Below, in pieces: positions 23,655 to 36,241 of a DNA stretch of 64,000 nucleotides; positions within the stretch are counted from its first letter, which is position 1, and the number at the start of each line of letters is the position of its first letter. Origin of the DNA: Cololabis saira. Taxonomy: Eukaryota; Chordata; Actinopteri; Beloniformes; Belonidae. Below the pieces are notes generated by a model, which did no database searches, was not told the origin of the DNA, and saw only the letters and a program-made list of their open reading frames with translations. The position numbers and the translations under genes are program-made. The stretch is from positions 1,271,001 to 1,335,000 of the forward strand of contig NC_084601.1 of assembly GCF_033807715.1 (NCBI RefSeq), written 5' to 3'.

Positions 23655-26077
23655 TTGCTGCTCGGTTACCGTGCTAACCGCCGAGCCACTGGGCTGCTAG
23701 GTTACCGTGCTAACCGCTGAGCCGCCGGGCTGCTAGGTTACCGTGCTAACCGCCGAGCCGCCGGGCTGCTAGGTTACCGTACTAACCGCCGAGCCGCCGG
23801 GCTGCTAGGTTACCGTGCTAACCGCCGAGCCGCCGGGCTGCTAGGTTACCGTGCTAACCGCCGAGCTGCCGGGCTGTTAGGTTACCGTGCTAGCCGCCGA
23901 GCCGCCGGGCTGCTAGGTTACCGTGCTAGCCGCCGGGCTGCTAGGTTACCGTGCTAACCGCCGAGCCGCCGGGCTGCTAGGTTACCGTACTAACCGCCGA
24001 GCCGCCGGGCTGCTAGGTTACCGTGCTAACCGCCGAGCCGCCGGGCTGCTAGGTTACCGTGCTAACCGCCGAGCTGCCGGGCTGTTAGGTTACCGTGCTA
24101 GCCGCCGAGCCACCGGGCTGCTAGGTTACCGTGCTAGCCGCCGGGCTGCTAGGTTACCGTGCTAACCGCCGAGCCGTCGGGCTGCTAGGTTACCGTGCTA
24201 ACCGCCAAGCCGCCAGGCTGCTAGGTTACCGTGCTAACCGCCGAGCCACCGGGCTGCTAGGTTACCGTGCTAACCGCCAAGCCGCCGGGCTGCTAGGTTA
24301 CGGTGCTAACCGCCGGGCTGCTAGGTTACCGTGCTAACCGCCGAGCTGCCGGGCTGTTAGGTTACCGTGCTAGCCGCCGAGCCGCCGGGCTGCTAGGTTA
24401 CCGTGCTAGCCGCCGGGCTGCTAGGTTACCGTGCTAACCGCCGAGCCGTCGGGCTGCTAGGTTACCGTGCTAGCCGCCGGGCTGCTAGGTTACCGTGCTA
24501 ACCGCCGAGCCACTGGGCTGCTAGGTTACCGTGCTAACCGCTGAGCCACTGGGCTGCTAGGTTACCGTGCTAACCGCCGAGCCGCCGGGCTGCTAGGTTA
24601 CCGTGCTAACCGCCGAGCCGCCGGGCTGCTAGGTTACCGTACTAACCGCCGAGCCGCCGGGCTGCTAGGTTACCGTGCTAACCGCCGAGCCGCCGGGCTG
24701 CTAGGTTACCGTGCTAACCGCCGAGCTGCCGGGCTGTTAGGTTACCGTGCTAGCCGCCGAGCCGCCGGGCTGCTAGGTTACCGTGCTAGCCGCCGGGCTG
24801 CTAGGTTACCGTGCTAACCGCCGAGCCGCCGGGCTGCTAGGTTACCGTACTAACCGCCGAGCCGCCGGGCTGCTAGGTTACCGTGCTAACCGCCGAGCCG
24901 CCGGGCTGCTAGGTTACCGTGCTAACCGCCGAGCTGCCGGGCTGTTAGGTTACCGTGCTAGCCGCCGAGCCGCCGGGCTGCTAGGTTACCGTGCTAGCCG
25001 CCGGGCTGCTAGGTTACCGTGCTAACCGCCGAGCCGTCGGGCTGCTAGGTTACCGTGCTAACCGCCAAGCCGCCGGGCTGCTAGGTTACCGTGCTAACCG
25101 CCGAGCCACCGGGCTGCTAGGTTACCGTGCTAACCGCCAAGCCGCCGGGCTGCTAGGTTACCGTGCTAACCGCTGGGCTGCTAGGTTACCGTGCTAACCG
25201 GCGAGCTGCCGGGCTGTTAGGTTACAGTGCTAGCCGCCGAGCCGCCGGGCTGCTAGGTTACCGTGCTAGCCGCCGGGCTGCTAGGTTACCGTGCTAACCG
25301 CCGAGCCGCCGGGCTGCTAGGTTACCGTGCTAGCCGCCGGGCTGCTAGGTTACCGTGCTAACCGCCGAGCCGTCGGGCTGCTAGGTTACCGTGCTAGCCG
25401 CCGGGCTGCTAGGTTACCGTGCTAACCGCCGAGCCACCGGGCTGCTAGGTTACCGTGCTAACCGCCAAGCCGCCGGGCTGCTAGGTTACCGTGCTAACCG
25501 CCGGGCTGCTAGGTTACCGTGCTAACCGCCGAGCCGCCGGGCTGCTAGGTTACCGTGCTAGCCGCCGGGCTGCTAGGTTACCGTGCTAACCGCCGAGCCG
25601 CCGGGCTGCTAGGTTACCGTGCTAACCGCCGAGCCGCCGGGCTGCTAGGTTACCGTGCTAACCGCCGAGCCGCCGGGCTGTTAGGTTACCGTGCTAACCG
25701 CCGAGCCGCCGGGCTGCTAGGTTACCGTGCTAACCGCCGAGCCGCCGGGCTGCTAGGTTACCGTGCTAACCGCCGAGCCGCCGGGCTGCTAGGTTACCGT
25801 GCTAACCGCCGAGCCGCCGGGCTGCTAGGTTACCGTGCTAACCGCCGAGCCGCCGGGCTGTTAGGTTACCGTGCTAACCGCCGAGCCGCCGGGCTGCTAG
25901 GTTACCGTGCTAACCGCCGAGCCGCCGGGCTGCTAGGTTACCGTGCTAACCGCCGAGCCGCCGGGCTGTTAGGTTACCGTGCTAACCGCCGAGCCGCCGG
26001 GCTGCTAGGTTACCGTGCTAACCGCCGAGCCGCCGGGCTGCTAGGTTACCGTGCTAACCGCCGAGCCGCCGGGCTGC
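23655..26077. repeat. 36-bp GC-rich minisatellite with higher-order structure
   Basis: About 2.4 kb of a 36-bp unit beginning GGGCTGCTAGGTTACC and closing CCGAGCCGCC, roughly 65-70 units. A 28-bp short form lacks 8 bp. Five 36-mers plus one 28-mer make a 208-bp higher-order unit (for example 23923 and 24131, 24783 and 24991). A larger block of about 860 bp is duplicated (23881 matches 24741). The last 500 bp are nearly uniform 36-mers. Each unit has about five CpGs. Because 36 is divisible by 3, long frames open (LLGYRANRRAAG repeats, up to 190 codons), but there is no sign that they are expressed. Confidence 0.95.
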
Positions 26078-28383
26078 ACCGTGAACACGTTCTCTCTCTC
26101 ACGGTCGTATTTAGAGCTGAGATTTAAGCGGAGGTTGGAGGCTGGGCTCTGTTCTTCTGTTTTAATTCATTTCAGCCAATTGATCGGAGCCCGTCTGCAT
26201 CGCCTCTAACAGAGAGAGGGAAAGAGTTCAATGCCAACAGTGATAGACCCAGTTGATTGATTCCATGCAGCTCCATATTTTCTTTTCAATCAATAACAAG
26301 AAAGCACGCAGTGAGAGATTAGATGTCCGTGTGTACATGCGGTTTAAGGGTTGTTCATATAATTGTGATTGTATGCCTAAAAGAGACAGCCTTGATGTGG
26401 ATGACAATAATAAGAGAATGATTCTGGTGTTTGTTTCAGTAAAACCACTTGTCAACGGGAGAGTGCAGTTTTGTGAACATTAAAGTGGCCACGCACTCTC
26501 CAGCCTTCACATACATTCTCGTAGGAAATCCATTTATCTGTCGAAACAAGTGAACAAATAGATGAGTCACCAACAGGGATTGGTTAGCCAGGATTTTAAA
26601 ATCTCATGTTTCCAGTGAGGCTGTTAGAAGAGAAGCTGCTTTGGGCCACCGGACAAATGGATACGTTTATGCTGCTCGACAACTAATAGCTCCGTTATGT
26701 CACTCTCCTTAAAACATTTTTGGTTTTTACGTTTCTGTGTTTGTTCAGGTTATGAGATACTGATACGATTTCCAGAAGCGTACGCAGATCTTTCCGTATC
26801 CTGTCTTCACGATGAGCTTGGCCATAAGCTCTCCATGTAAAACACGATAAGCAGTCGCTGTAAACACAGCATTTAAGTGCGACCGCCTCCCTCATCTTCT
26901 ATTTGCAAGCAATTCTGTCAACATGTTTGCAAAGACGAAGAGAGATTCCAGCCAGTCCCACAACAAAGCAGTGAATCCAGCAAATAAAAGGTAATTAAAA
27001 AATGTGTTTCACAGCAGTTGCTTTCTAAAACACAGACATGTCCTCACCAACACGTTACCCTGTGGGGAGTTTCTGAAAGTCCACATCCTTGTGCAAGGAA
27101 CCTGAATTTGAGTGTGCCAAGCAAATGTGTGAAAATAGAAAATTAGATAAGAGAACAGAGAAGGTGGGGTTCAATGTGGTGCCGCACTTTTCCACTAATT
27201 ATGTAAAATGATTATTTGAAAATAAAATCCAGCATATGCCGTGGCTCAGGAGTAATCCAGCAAACAGAAGGTTCAACATCATCTCCAGTTCTCAGCAGTG
27301 TTGTCATGATAAATGTATCTCCATGTGCTCAACAGTAGAACATCTACTGTAGGTCTGTGTGAGGATTTGTGTGCATGAATCTAACACATACTGTGAAAAG
27401 ATTTTAAAAAAAACTAGGGAAGTGCATTGTAACACCATATATTTATAAGTCCTCACTTGTAATAACTGATATTCTGACAAGAGACTGTTTCCCAAAACCT
27501 TTTTTAATCCGTAATAAGATCTTTTTTAATCCAATTAGAGGTGCACATAAAGAAAACTAGTATCTTTTCAAGCTTGCTGAGGTGTGTTGTTGAAAGCCAA
27601 AAACATCAAATGTAATGTAATGCTTTCACTTTGTGCTTCCTCTGCACATAAACTAGACTATCTTTCTGCAATTCAGCCGTGTTTTTAACTAGTAATGCAT
27701 GCGTTGGTCTTCAGAGTTTAATGGACTGAAAATGCTAAAGCCCACTCCAGTCTTGTCAGTAAGAAAACCACTTAGGTTTTAATTGAGCTATTCTTACCTT
27801 TTTTTTGTCACTGTCTTCATGCTCAAAGAGGGCCTTTTTTATGCACAGTTAGGTCATCATTCTTTTACGCAGAATATAAGTTTAACAAAGTTAAGTGAAC
27901 TTCACATTCTGAATGGCTTTGTTCTTCTTATACAGCTCCAAAAATGCTCCTCTGCATATTATGTAGTCCAAGGGCAGCTTTTAAGTGGAAATCTTGCTTC
28001 CAGCAAGATTTCATAGTCTGAGGATTCGAGAAACACACACACTTACACACAGGCAGAAAGTTAAAGCCGTTAATACTGTGATTATGTGAATGTTTGCATC
28101 TTAATAATCAATACCAATTTCAGTATATTGTAATCGGTTTTTACTTCTATTAAAGAGAACGCTGTGAGGTCATCTTCCATCGGCAACACTCACACTTGTT
28201 CACTCAGGCAACCCTCAGTTCATCCAACTCCTCCCCTCCCCCATCACATCAGGTGTTCCATCATCTACCTTCTTCCTCTCTGCCTTCTTTTCTGCAAATA
28301 CAACATTCATTTCCACTAACTTGTGTGTGACACCTGACTTTACATTTCCATGGAACCAAATTCCACACTCTTCCATCACCACC
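26078..28383 (+). other. Intronic stretch, no gene recognised
   Basis: Mostly unique-looking AT-rich DNA. Two 60-80 codon frames on opposite strands (about 26228-26483) overlap each other and match no family. The last 200 bp may be degraded LINE sequence leading into the fragment at 28384. Confidence 0.5.
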
Positions 28384-28546
28384 ATGAAATAAAATTCTGG
28401 TTCGCCTCAAAATTCCCAAAACTAAATGGTGACATCGGAAATCCTTCTCATCGGAACCAAACCTCTACATGATCAAAAATGTAAACTTTCCCTCTCAATC
28501 TGCAGCTCACGAGCTTCCCCCTCGCCTCCAGGTTAAGAGTTGGGGT
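28384..28546 (+). pseudogene. Old L2/CR1 LINE reverse transcriptase fragment, left part
   Basis: Broken + strand frames read EIKFWFASKFPKLNG, then EILLIGTKPLHDQ and SLSICSSRASPSPP, the segment following the catalytic core in L2-type reverse transcriptases. There is at least one frameshift and one stop. It is interrupted at GTTGGGGT by a younger L2 on the other strand and continues at 29888. Confidence 0.75.
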
Positions 28547-29887
28547 TTCAATTCAATTCAATTCAATTTTATTTATATAGCGTCTAATACAACAGATGTT
28601 GTCTCTAGACGCTTTCCAGAGATCCAGAACATGAACATAAACATAAACCCCCGAGCAATTATTATATAAACAATGGCAGGTAAAAACTCCCATAGTGGGA
28701 GAAAAGCCTTAAGCCAAACAGTGGCAAGACATCCACGTAGGCAGGTGGAAGCAGCAACGGGCTCCAGCCTGCAAACATGCACAAAAGAGAAAAAAAAGGG
28801 GGGCCGGCACAAGAAACTACAGGAACGATGGACAAAAATTATAGCTATGAGATATTTATAATAAATAAAAATGGTAATGGAGAAGAGAGGCAGGGAAAAG
28901 GAGAGGAGAAGAAGGGTGAACGCAGAACGCCCGCCCTCCAAATCTACATTTAGATACTCTAGGAACTACGAGTAAACCTGCACTCTGGGAGCGGAGAGCT
29001 CTGCCAGGAACATAAGGCACTATCAGATCTTGTAAATACTGTGGAGCTAATCCGTTTTGGGCTTTATATGCAAGTAATAAAATTTTAAATTGAATTCTGA
29101 ATTTTACAGGTAGCCAATGGAGCGACGCTAACACTGGAGAGACGTGGTCTCTCCTGCTGATTCCTGTCAGTACTCGTGCTGCTGCATTTTGGATCAGCTG
29201 GAGCCTATTCAGCAAATTACTTGGACATCCTGCTAACAACACATTACAGTAATCCAGTCTAGAAGATACAAACGCATGAACTAGTTTTTCTGCATCACTG
29301 TGCGAGAGGATTTTCCTAATTTTTGCAATATTACGGAGATGGAAAAACGCTATTTTACAAACCTGATTAACATATGGTTTAAACGACAAATCCTGATCGA
29401 AAACAACACCAAGGTTTCTCACAGTTGCACTGGAAGCCATCGCAACACCATCTAGTCCCTTCCTAAGATGCTCTGGACCAAGAATGATAACCTCTGTTTT
29501 ATCTGAATTTAGAAGCAGGAAATTTCTGGACATCCAGTCCTTGATGTCCCTAAGACATGCCTGAAGTTTAACCAACGGTTCTGTCTCATCCGGCTTCATA
29601 GACAAATAGAGCTGCGTATCATCAGCATAGCAATGAAAGTGTATGCCGTGATTCTGGATTATACTTCCCAACGGCTGCATGTATAAACTGAACAAGATTG
29701 GCCCTAGCACTGAACCCTGCGGAACACCATAACAGACCCTTGACTGTTCTGAAGAAACCTCATGTACATGAACAAACTGGAACCTGTCAGATAGGTATGA
29801 TTTAAACCAACATAGAGCTGTCCCTTTAATCCCAACAACATGCTCTAACCTGTGCAGTAAAATGCTGATCTACAGTGTCAAAAAAAA
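28547..29887 (-). mobile_element. 5'-truncated L2/CR1-clade LINE with reverse transcriptase C-terminus
   Basis: The minus-strand frame (about 29870 down to 28856) reads FKSYLSDRFQFVHVH, YGVPQGSVLGPILFSLYM and then FHCYADDTQLYLS. The YADD motif is the catalytic motif of the reverse transcriptase. NSDKTEVIILG, LDYCNVLLAGCP and LHWLPV follow in L2 order. The frame is open for about 300 residues apart from a one-base insertion near the 5' break. The 3' UTR ends in AAATAAAATTGAATTGAATT (28547-28570), the short repeat tail of this clade. GGGGT flanks it at 28542-28546 and 29888-29892 as a likely target duplication. It is not autonomous, since the endonuclease is missing. Confidence 0.9.
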
Positions 29888-30330
29888 GGGGTGTCATCCT
29901 TAATAGCTCATTATCACTGCAGTCTCACATTAGCAATATAAACCAGTCTGCATATTTCCATCTGCACAACATTAATTGTCTCCATGCTTCCCCCACGCCC
30001 CACACATCTTCTACCCTTTTTCACAGCCTCATCACCTAAATACTACGTTAACTCTCTTCTTTCCAGTCTACCTCACAAATCAATTCATAAGATTCAAATG
30101 GTCCAGAATGTAGCTGCTCAAGTCATCACCAAAACCCCCTTATTTCACCGCGTTACTCCAGTCACAGCAATCGCACTTGCACCTGCTCAATTTCAGAATT
30201 TATACAATTAAAACCATTGACAACGTCGCTCCTCCTTATCTCTTAAATCTCCTTCACATGATTCTGTCCCTCTGGACTTCTGCAACATTGAATCTCTCCC
30301 AATGTTCAAATCAAATCTGTTCAAGATGGC
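29888..30330 (+). pseudogene. Old L2/CR1 LINE reverse transcriptase fragment, right part
   Basis: It resumes in phase with the left fragment: GVILNSSLSLQSHISNI, NQSAYFHLHNIN, then NSLLSSLPHKSIHKIQMVQN and, after a frameshift, FRIYTIKTIDNVAPPYLLNL. The order is that of an L2 C-terminus. The 5' parts are missing and the protein is dead. Confidence 0.8.
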
Positions 30331-32059
30331 ACTCTGTAATGACATTGCTGTGTCTTAGTCTGTTAACTGCAATCTGCTGTTTTATCTATTTTTTAATCCC
30401 AGAAGAATTATTATTATTATTATTTAGTAATAGTAGTAGTAGTATTAATACTCAACTCATAACTGAAGAACTAAACAAAACAAAAATTAGACAAAAAGTA
30501 AACTAAAAAAATAAGGAATATCTGAGATTTAAGCAAATTAGCATAAAATAGAAATGAGGAAAATTTTAAAATGTACACAAGATAAATACATAAAGTAATT
30601 GTAATTTAAAAATTAAGCGCATAAAGTCATAAATGTAAAAAAAAAAAAAAATGTGATCATCAAATGTTGCCATTCATCTTTATATTTCTACATTTCTCCA
30701 CATTTATGTATTTTCTGGTGCATTCCTATCATCCGCAGTTATTCCGCCTTTCTCAAGTCACATTCAATCACAAAAAAGGTAATGGTTTCTGTGAATTCAA
30801 AGACGAAATTACTTCTGAAAATATACAAAAGATATTGATATTAATATAGACAATGGCATCATTAAAAGGTTTAGTGAACAGTCCATTAACACCACTTAAG
30901 GAGCGCTTAATGGCTCTTCCCTCCTCGTTACTGCTGCAATCATCATTATCACGTCCGCTGCACCGGGGTCTGACGTGCAGCTTCACTGCACAAACTCAAC
31001 GACAAACGCAAAACTTCCTGTACTGGAAATTTGCTCAAACTTTCAATTTCTGCAAGTACTAAACTTGCCCTGTTCAAAACTGTATTACATTTTTTAGCTC
31101 ATTTACCAATTCATCACAGAGATTAGTTGCTGGATCATTTATTTGCTGCAGCAGTATTTGGCTGTTGTAGTTTGGACAAAAATGCGACAGTCCACCCACG
31201 CATCCCCCTGAACACTGAAGTACAACTCATGAGATCCTCTTATTTATTTAAATAACTAACACTGAAGAATAAATTAAAATGTAAAACCTGCTGGAGCACC
31301 GAGGGTGTGAAAAGTAGCAATTTTCAGTTTGTTGCAGAGGAACGAGTGTGTGCGCACACACCTGACACACACCTGACACACACCTGCAGAGCCTGTCAGG
31401 TGTGAATTGTCTGACCTTTAAGGTGTGTGTGTGTGTGTGCGTGTGCGTGTGTGTGTGTGACTAGCATTTTTACAGGAGTGAGTCAACCATGGCTTGGTCT
31501 CTCCATTTACTCTGCTGTCTTTTTTCTCACTCTTCCATCTTTTTCTGTTTAATTTCCATTTCTACCATCTTCTCCTTGACGTCCCTCGTCCCGTAGTCGT
31601 TTGTGTCCTGTGTCAGCTCCTTGTTGCTCTGTCCGTCTCTCTGGAAACACTGTCACTGGTGTCTGGCTCCACGTGAATACCAATGGCTCTTGTGGGGAAC
31701 AAGCGGGTGCCAGGGCATGCTAATGGGGTAGAAGTTTCTCAAGCTTCACTTTAATGTTTAGAGCATATACTTGGGCCTAAAATCCATAGTTCGCTTCACT
31801 TTTTACATTTCTTTGTATTTATTTCACAAAAGAAAGACAATCATACATTCTTAATGACGGTAGGTCTTACAATTTTCTTTTGTGCACTCAAAAACATACA
31901 CAAAAAAAAAAGTAAATAAACTGTAAAGAAAAAAAAATAAAAAGAAGTGAGTGAATAAAAATATGGAAAATAACAATAGGAGCATCAAAACTCAAATACC
32001 TACATAAGATACATAAAGTAAATGACAGCAATATAACAGCATTCAGCGTACAATGAAGT
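30331..32059 (+). other. Intronic stretch, no gene recognised
   Basis: Contains short (TTA)n and (TAG)n runs near 30409-30443, tandem CCTGACACACA units near 31371-31385 and a GT-rich run (31423-31460). No exon is supported. Confidence 0.5.
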
Positions 32060-32640
32060 TCTAAACCAGAGAATAATGGGAAGCAAAATTCTTAAAAAAG
32101 ATTATAAGCCACGATTATATTTTTCCAAGGTTAGTTTTTCTAATTGTAGAAATGCTGTGAGTTGATCTACGAAAGTTTTATAAGATGGAGGGGAATCATT
32201 CTTCCAAAATAAAAGTATACATTTCTTTGCAAAGCAAGTGATCAAAATGAATATCCTTCATTTTTTGTTATCTAGTTGTAAATTATATGTGTCATTTAAT
32301 AAATATAAACTACTGCTTAAATCAAGGTTTTTGTCCAGGACTGATTGTGTAAGGGAATTAATTGAATTCCAATAACTTTGTAAACGGTCACATTCCCAGA
32401 ACATTTGCAGGAATGTCCCCTCAATCTTTTTACATCTAGGACACTTTGAAGAAATATCATTTGATATTTTATGCATTTTTATTGGAATTAAGTAGAATTT
32501 GTGGATGAATTTAAAATGTGCTTCCTTAATGTTATTACTTGTAAATGGAAAATGTACTCTTTCACAGATATTTAACCAGGCATTTTTTTCTAAGGTTCTG
32601 CCTAATTCCTTCTCCCAAATCTTTTATAACAACTGAAAAC
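32060..32640 (-). mobile_element. L1/Tx1-type LINE fragment
   Basis: Reading the minus strand from about 32620: WEKELGRTLEKNAWLNICER, FKFIHKFYLIPIKMHK, CPRCKKIEGTFLQMFWEC and SYWNSINSL. The CPRC...H/C-x-W-x-C knuckle is the same region as in the + strand copy at 6707-7339, although the two copies are diverged. Both ends are lost or not visible. No poly(A) tail was assigned. Confidence 0.8.
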
Positions 32641-33860
32641 CTTCTCTGCGTCTAATGATAGTTATCTAGTTCTTTTTCTTTTAACCAATTTTGCTGCTAT
32701 CATTATCTAAATTGTGTCTTTAACCTAAAAAACACGTTTAAAAATGTATCTCAGTCTGACTTAAGTCTTGAAGTCAAATGTAATAGTGACAATTTTGGGA
32801 TTGTCATCCTTCTGGTGTTTTACTGTGCGACTCTGGTTTCGACCTCCAAAGCTGTTCCCACGCAGGCACTGCTGTCATGAAATGTTTCAGCTACGTCTTA
32901 ACAGCTTGAACACCAAAGTTAGCAGTATTTGCTGTGGACTTCTTGTAGAGATTATTTTAATCCAGTCATTAGTGAAACAAATTGTAAAATAACAAAATAC
33001 TCAAATATCAGATTAGTGGGAGAGACGGTAGGAGAATGTTGCCTCCTTCAGAACACGATGTCATGTTCAGATACATGAGTTAACACTATAAACACAGCTG
33101 TGAAAGGAACTCCTGCATCATTCTGAGAGCATTGTGGTGAAAATATAGTGATTTCCGCAGTATTGCTTTTCGCATCATGTCTGGCCTCCTGAGACCGAGA
33201 CATACATTTCCGTTTACCCACTCCCTCCCGTCTGAAGCTGCTAGAGCACTTCTCCAGTACACAACATCCCACTGGGAATGGTTTGTGTGAACAGCCACAG
33301 TGGAAGAAAAACAAAACAAGAATGGTCATAAACATCTGCAATGCCTCCAGGACATCTCAGATATTTGTGTGAAAACAGCTTAAGATTTCATTGTTTATTC
33401 ATCCCTCATGATATGTGCACCAAGTACCTTCCTGTTGTTTGCTTACACAGTAGTTCATGCTGCCACTCCAGGTCCGGGCCTACATGGATTCTCTCTTGTT
33501 GTGCCACACAGGGACGCTGTTTCAGTTATCAAGAGAGATATTAATAATTGTCCTTCGACAATTATTAATAACACAGTAGATTATTTATCAAATTGAATTA
33601 TCAAAATGACTTACGTGGCACCACCTGATCTAATCAGGAAAATGATAACTACAGCAAAATCAGTCTCAAAGTTCATTATTCTACAGAATAATAGTGAAGG
33701 AAGCAAAGTTTGACACAGACCCTGGCAAACCAGCATTTGTAACAAAATATGTGCAAAATAAACACAAACAACTTCTCTCATGCAAATGAATCAGAATTTA
33801 TTTACATAGGTGTCAAGCAGGTGACAAATGACACCTAAACTACACAGAAAAACAACAACT
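32641..33860 (+). other. Intronic stretch, no gene recognised
   Basis: No exon or named repeat. The open frames near 33048-33341 overlap on the minus strand and match no family. ATTATTAATA appears as an inverted pair near 33539-33570. Confidence 0.5.
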
Positions 33861-35092
33861 AATGAAAGCTGCAAGCAGCGATGAACGGGCCCTCCACCCT
33901 TTTGCACGTTCAGGCTGCAGTGGAAGCTTGTATGACTTGATGTACATTCTTCAGGCCTGGACATTTATTGGATGAAACCACCCACGACTCTCTATATCAA
34001 ACCATTCAAAAGTTATGGCAGAAAGTAGGAACTATCAAATATCGACCAATCAGAAGAAGGGGCGGGCCTAATTTGCACCAATTATGTTCAAGGACTCAAA
34101 ACCGAGTCCGATGACACCACCCACGACTCTTTATGTCAAACCATTCAAAAGTTATGGCAGAAAGTAGGAACTATCAAATACAGTATGAATCAGATAAGGG
34201 GGGGGCGCGCTTTTTGGCGTCTAGCGTCGCCACGGTAGCGCTTTTGACTGAGAAAAGTAATGCACATCGTCGCAGGATGGAGACGCACATTTTGATGTAT
34301 AAAAATGTATAACATCAAAATGTTGGGTGCACGTTACGGTTCGGGCCGTATTAACTGCCGAAGGAATGGCATAAATTCGCCAAAATTATAGGATTAATTC
34401 AAAATAGCCGACTTCCAGTTTGGTTTCGGCCATGACGCCATTCAAAAGTTATGGCAGAACAGAAGGGGGCGCGCTTTTTGGTGTCTATCGAACCGTAACG
34501 TGCACCCAGGTGTGTTATACATAAAAATGTGGGTCTCCATCCTGCGACAACGCGCATTACTTTTCTCAGTCAAAAGCGTTACCGTGGGACGATAGTTGCC
34601 AAAAAGCGCGTCCCCCTTCATCTGATTGGTCCAAATCTGATAGTTCCTACTTTCTGACATAACTTTTGAATGGTTTGATATAAAGAGTTGTGGGTGGTGT
34701 CATCAGCCTTAGTTTTGAGTCCTTGACCTTCATTGGCCTGAATTAGCCCCGCTCATTCTTCTGATTGGTCGATATGTGATAGTTCCTACTTTCTGCCATA
34801 ACTTTTGAATGGTTTGACATAAAGACTCGTGGGTGGTGTCATCGGACTTGGTTTTGAATCATTGAACATAATTTCTGCAAATTAACCCCGCTCCTTCTTC
34901 TGATTGGTCGATATCTGATAGTTCCTATTTTCTGGCATAACTTTTGAATGGTTTGGTATAGAGAGTCGTGGGTGGTTTCATCTGCTAAATATCCAGGCCT
35001 GAAGAATGTACATCAAGTCATAAAAGCTTCCACTGCAGTCCGAACGTACACAAGGGTGCGAGGGCCGTTCATCGCTGCTTGCAGCTTTAATT
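33861..35092. mobile_element. GCTGCAAGCAG foldback repeat, copy 4 (inverted halves)
   Basis: The left end AATGAAAGCTGCAAGCAGC and the right end GCTGCTTGCAGCTTTAATT are inverted repeats. The two halves carry the same landmark blocks in mirror order (CCATTCAAAAGTTATGGCAG on the left, CATAACTTTTGAATGGTTTG on the right), so the element could fold over more than 400 bp per arm. Non-coding. Confidence 0.85.
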
Positions 35093-36095
35093 ATTATTAT
35101 TATTACATCTCACTTTACTGAGACGCATTTAGCCCTTTTTTCCTTTGATGTTCCCCCTCATAGCTGTGTTCTTCATTTAGGTAAATATTTCTCTTGTTCT
35201 GGTATAGATTCCCAGTCATCCAGGTCATGGTAATCCTAAATAGCTTGAATTGAAGGCAACTTGACTTTTCTAGGCTCTTGAAGATGTTTCATCTCTCACC
35301 TGAAAGGTTTCTCTAGTGCTAACTTACCAGGGGTGTTTCAGACTCGTAAGCTGTTGTCATTCATTCTTTTGAGCTATTGACCCACTTGTCCTTCCTGTGG
35401 GCTGTTGGGGTCTTTTTTTTCCCCCCACCAACTGTGTGTTATTTTTCAGTCAGCATGTCAGATGTCACATGAATCATGGTGTGATTGTGGGTGAAACCAC
35501 CTGGAGAGGAGAGTCAAGGCTGCAGTGTAAATGTTAGATGGATGTGTTGAAAGGCTGGATAAGTGAAACTTCTTTTATTCCTCTCTAAAGCCAAATATCA
35601 TCACTGTCCAAAATGCGTTGTGCCCTCAAGAGTGTCTCTTATCCTTGAGATGAAGCTGAAGTCGTGACCTGAAGAGCTGGCTCTTCCGTGTTGGGACCTG
35701 CGATTGTGGAGTTTTAGTTTCATTTCTCCTATTTTCAGGTCTGTGCCGTCCCCACTGCACTAGACTATATGTATTGTCCTTCAGTTCTGTCCTCACGTTG
35801 AGTCAGCTGATAAACCCCAAAACTCCCAACAGTGAGTTAGAACTGAAAAAGCTTTTCAGATATGAAGTTAAGTGTCTTCTAGAACCAAGAAAAGACAGTT
35901 TTTTGTCTCCAAGCTTGTGAAAGTGGTTAATTTGTATGATTGATTAAATTAGATTTTCTCAGACAGCCTGCATCGATCTCAGTTGAGTCACAAAGAGCGA
36001 GAGTAGAAGAGGGAACGTAAGAGAGTAGATGTGAGGAAGGCAGATGAAAGGTGAGAAAGATCTAGGTTGAGAAAGCACTTGAAAGTGAAGACTAA
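35093..36095 (+). other. Intronic stretch with a dispersed repeat
   Basis: A (TTA)n run borders the preceding element. About 35205-35410 (CCAGGTCATGGTAATCC, GAAGATGTTTCATCTCTC, CAGACTCGTAAGCTG) resembles a repeat often seen in fish genomes (from memory, class unknown). No exon. Confidence 0.45.
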
Positions 36096-36241
36096 GGGCC
36101 CGATTTACTAAGATCCTAAATAAAGAGTACTAAATTGCGTGTGCACTGAAAAAGTTTGCGCTTGCTGTTGTTGTGTGTTTTGCGGGTGATCAACTAAGAT
36201 TGCGTGCGCAATTGATAACAGGTGCAAACCTCAGTATTTAA

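Noticed and set aside
23655..26077. Possible CRISPR array (36-bp repeats)
   Set aside because: The repeats are contiguous with no unique spacers, and the genome is vertebrate.
25555..26127. 190-codon open frame with LLGYRANRRAAG repeats
   Set aside because: It is the translation of the 36-bp minisatellite, open only because the unit length is a multiple of three. No splice sites, signal or unique sequence support a protein.
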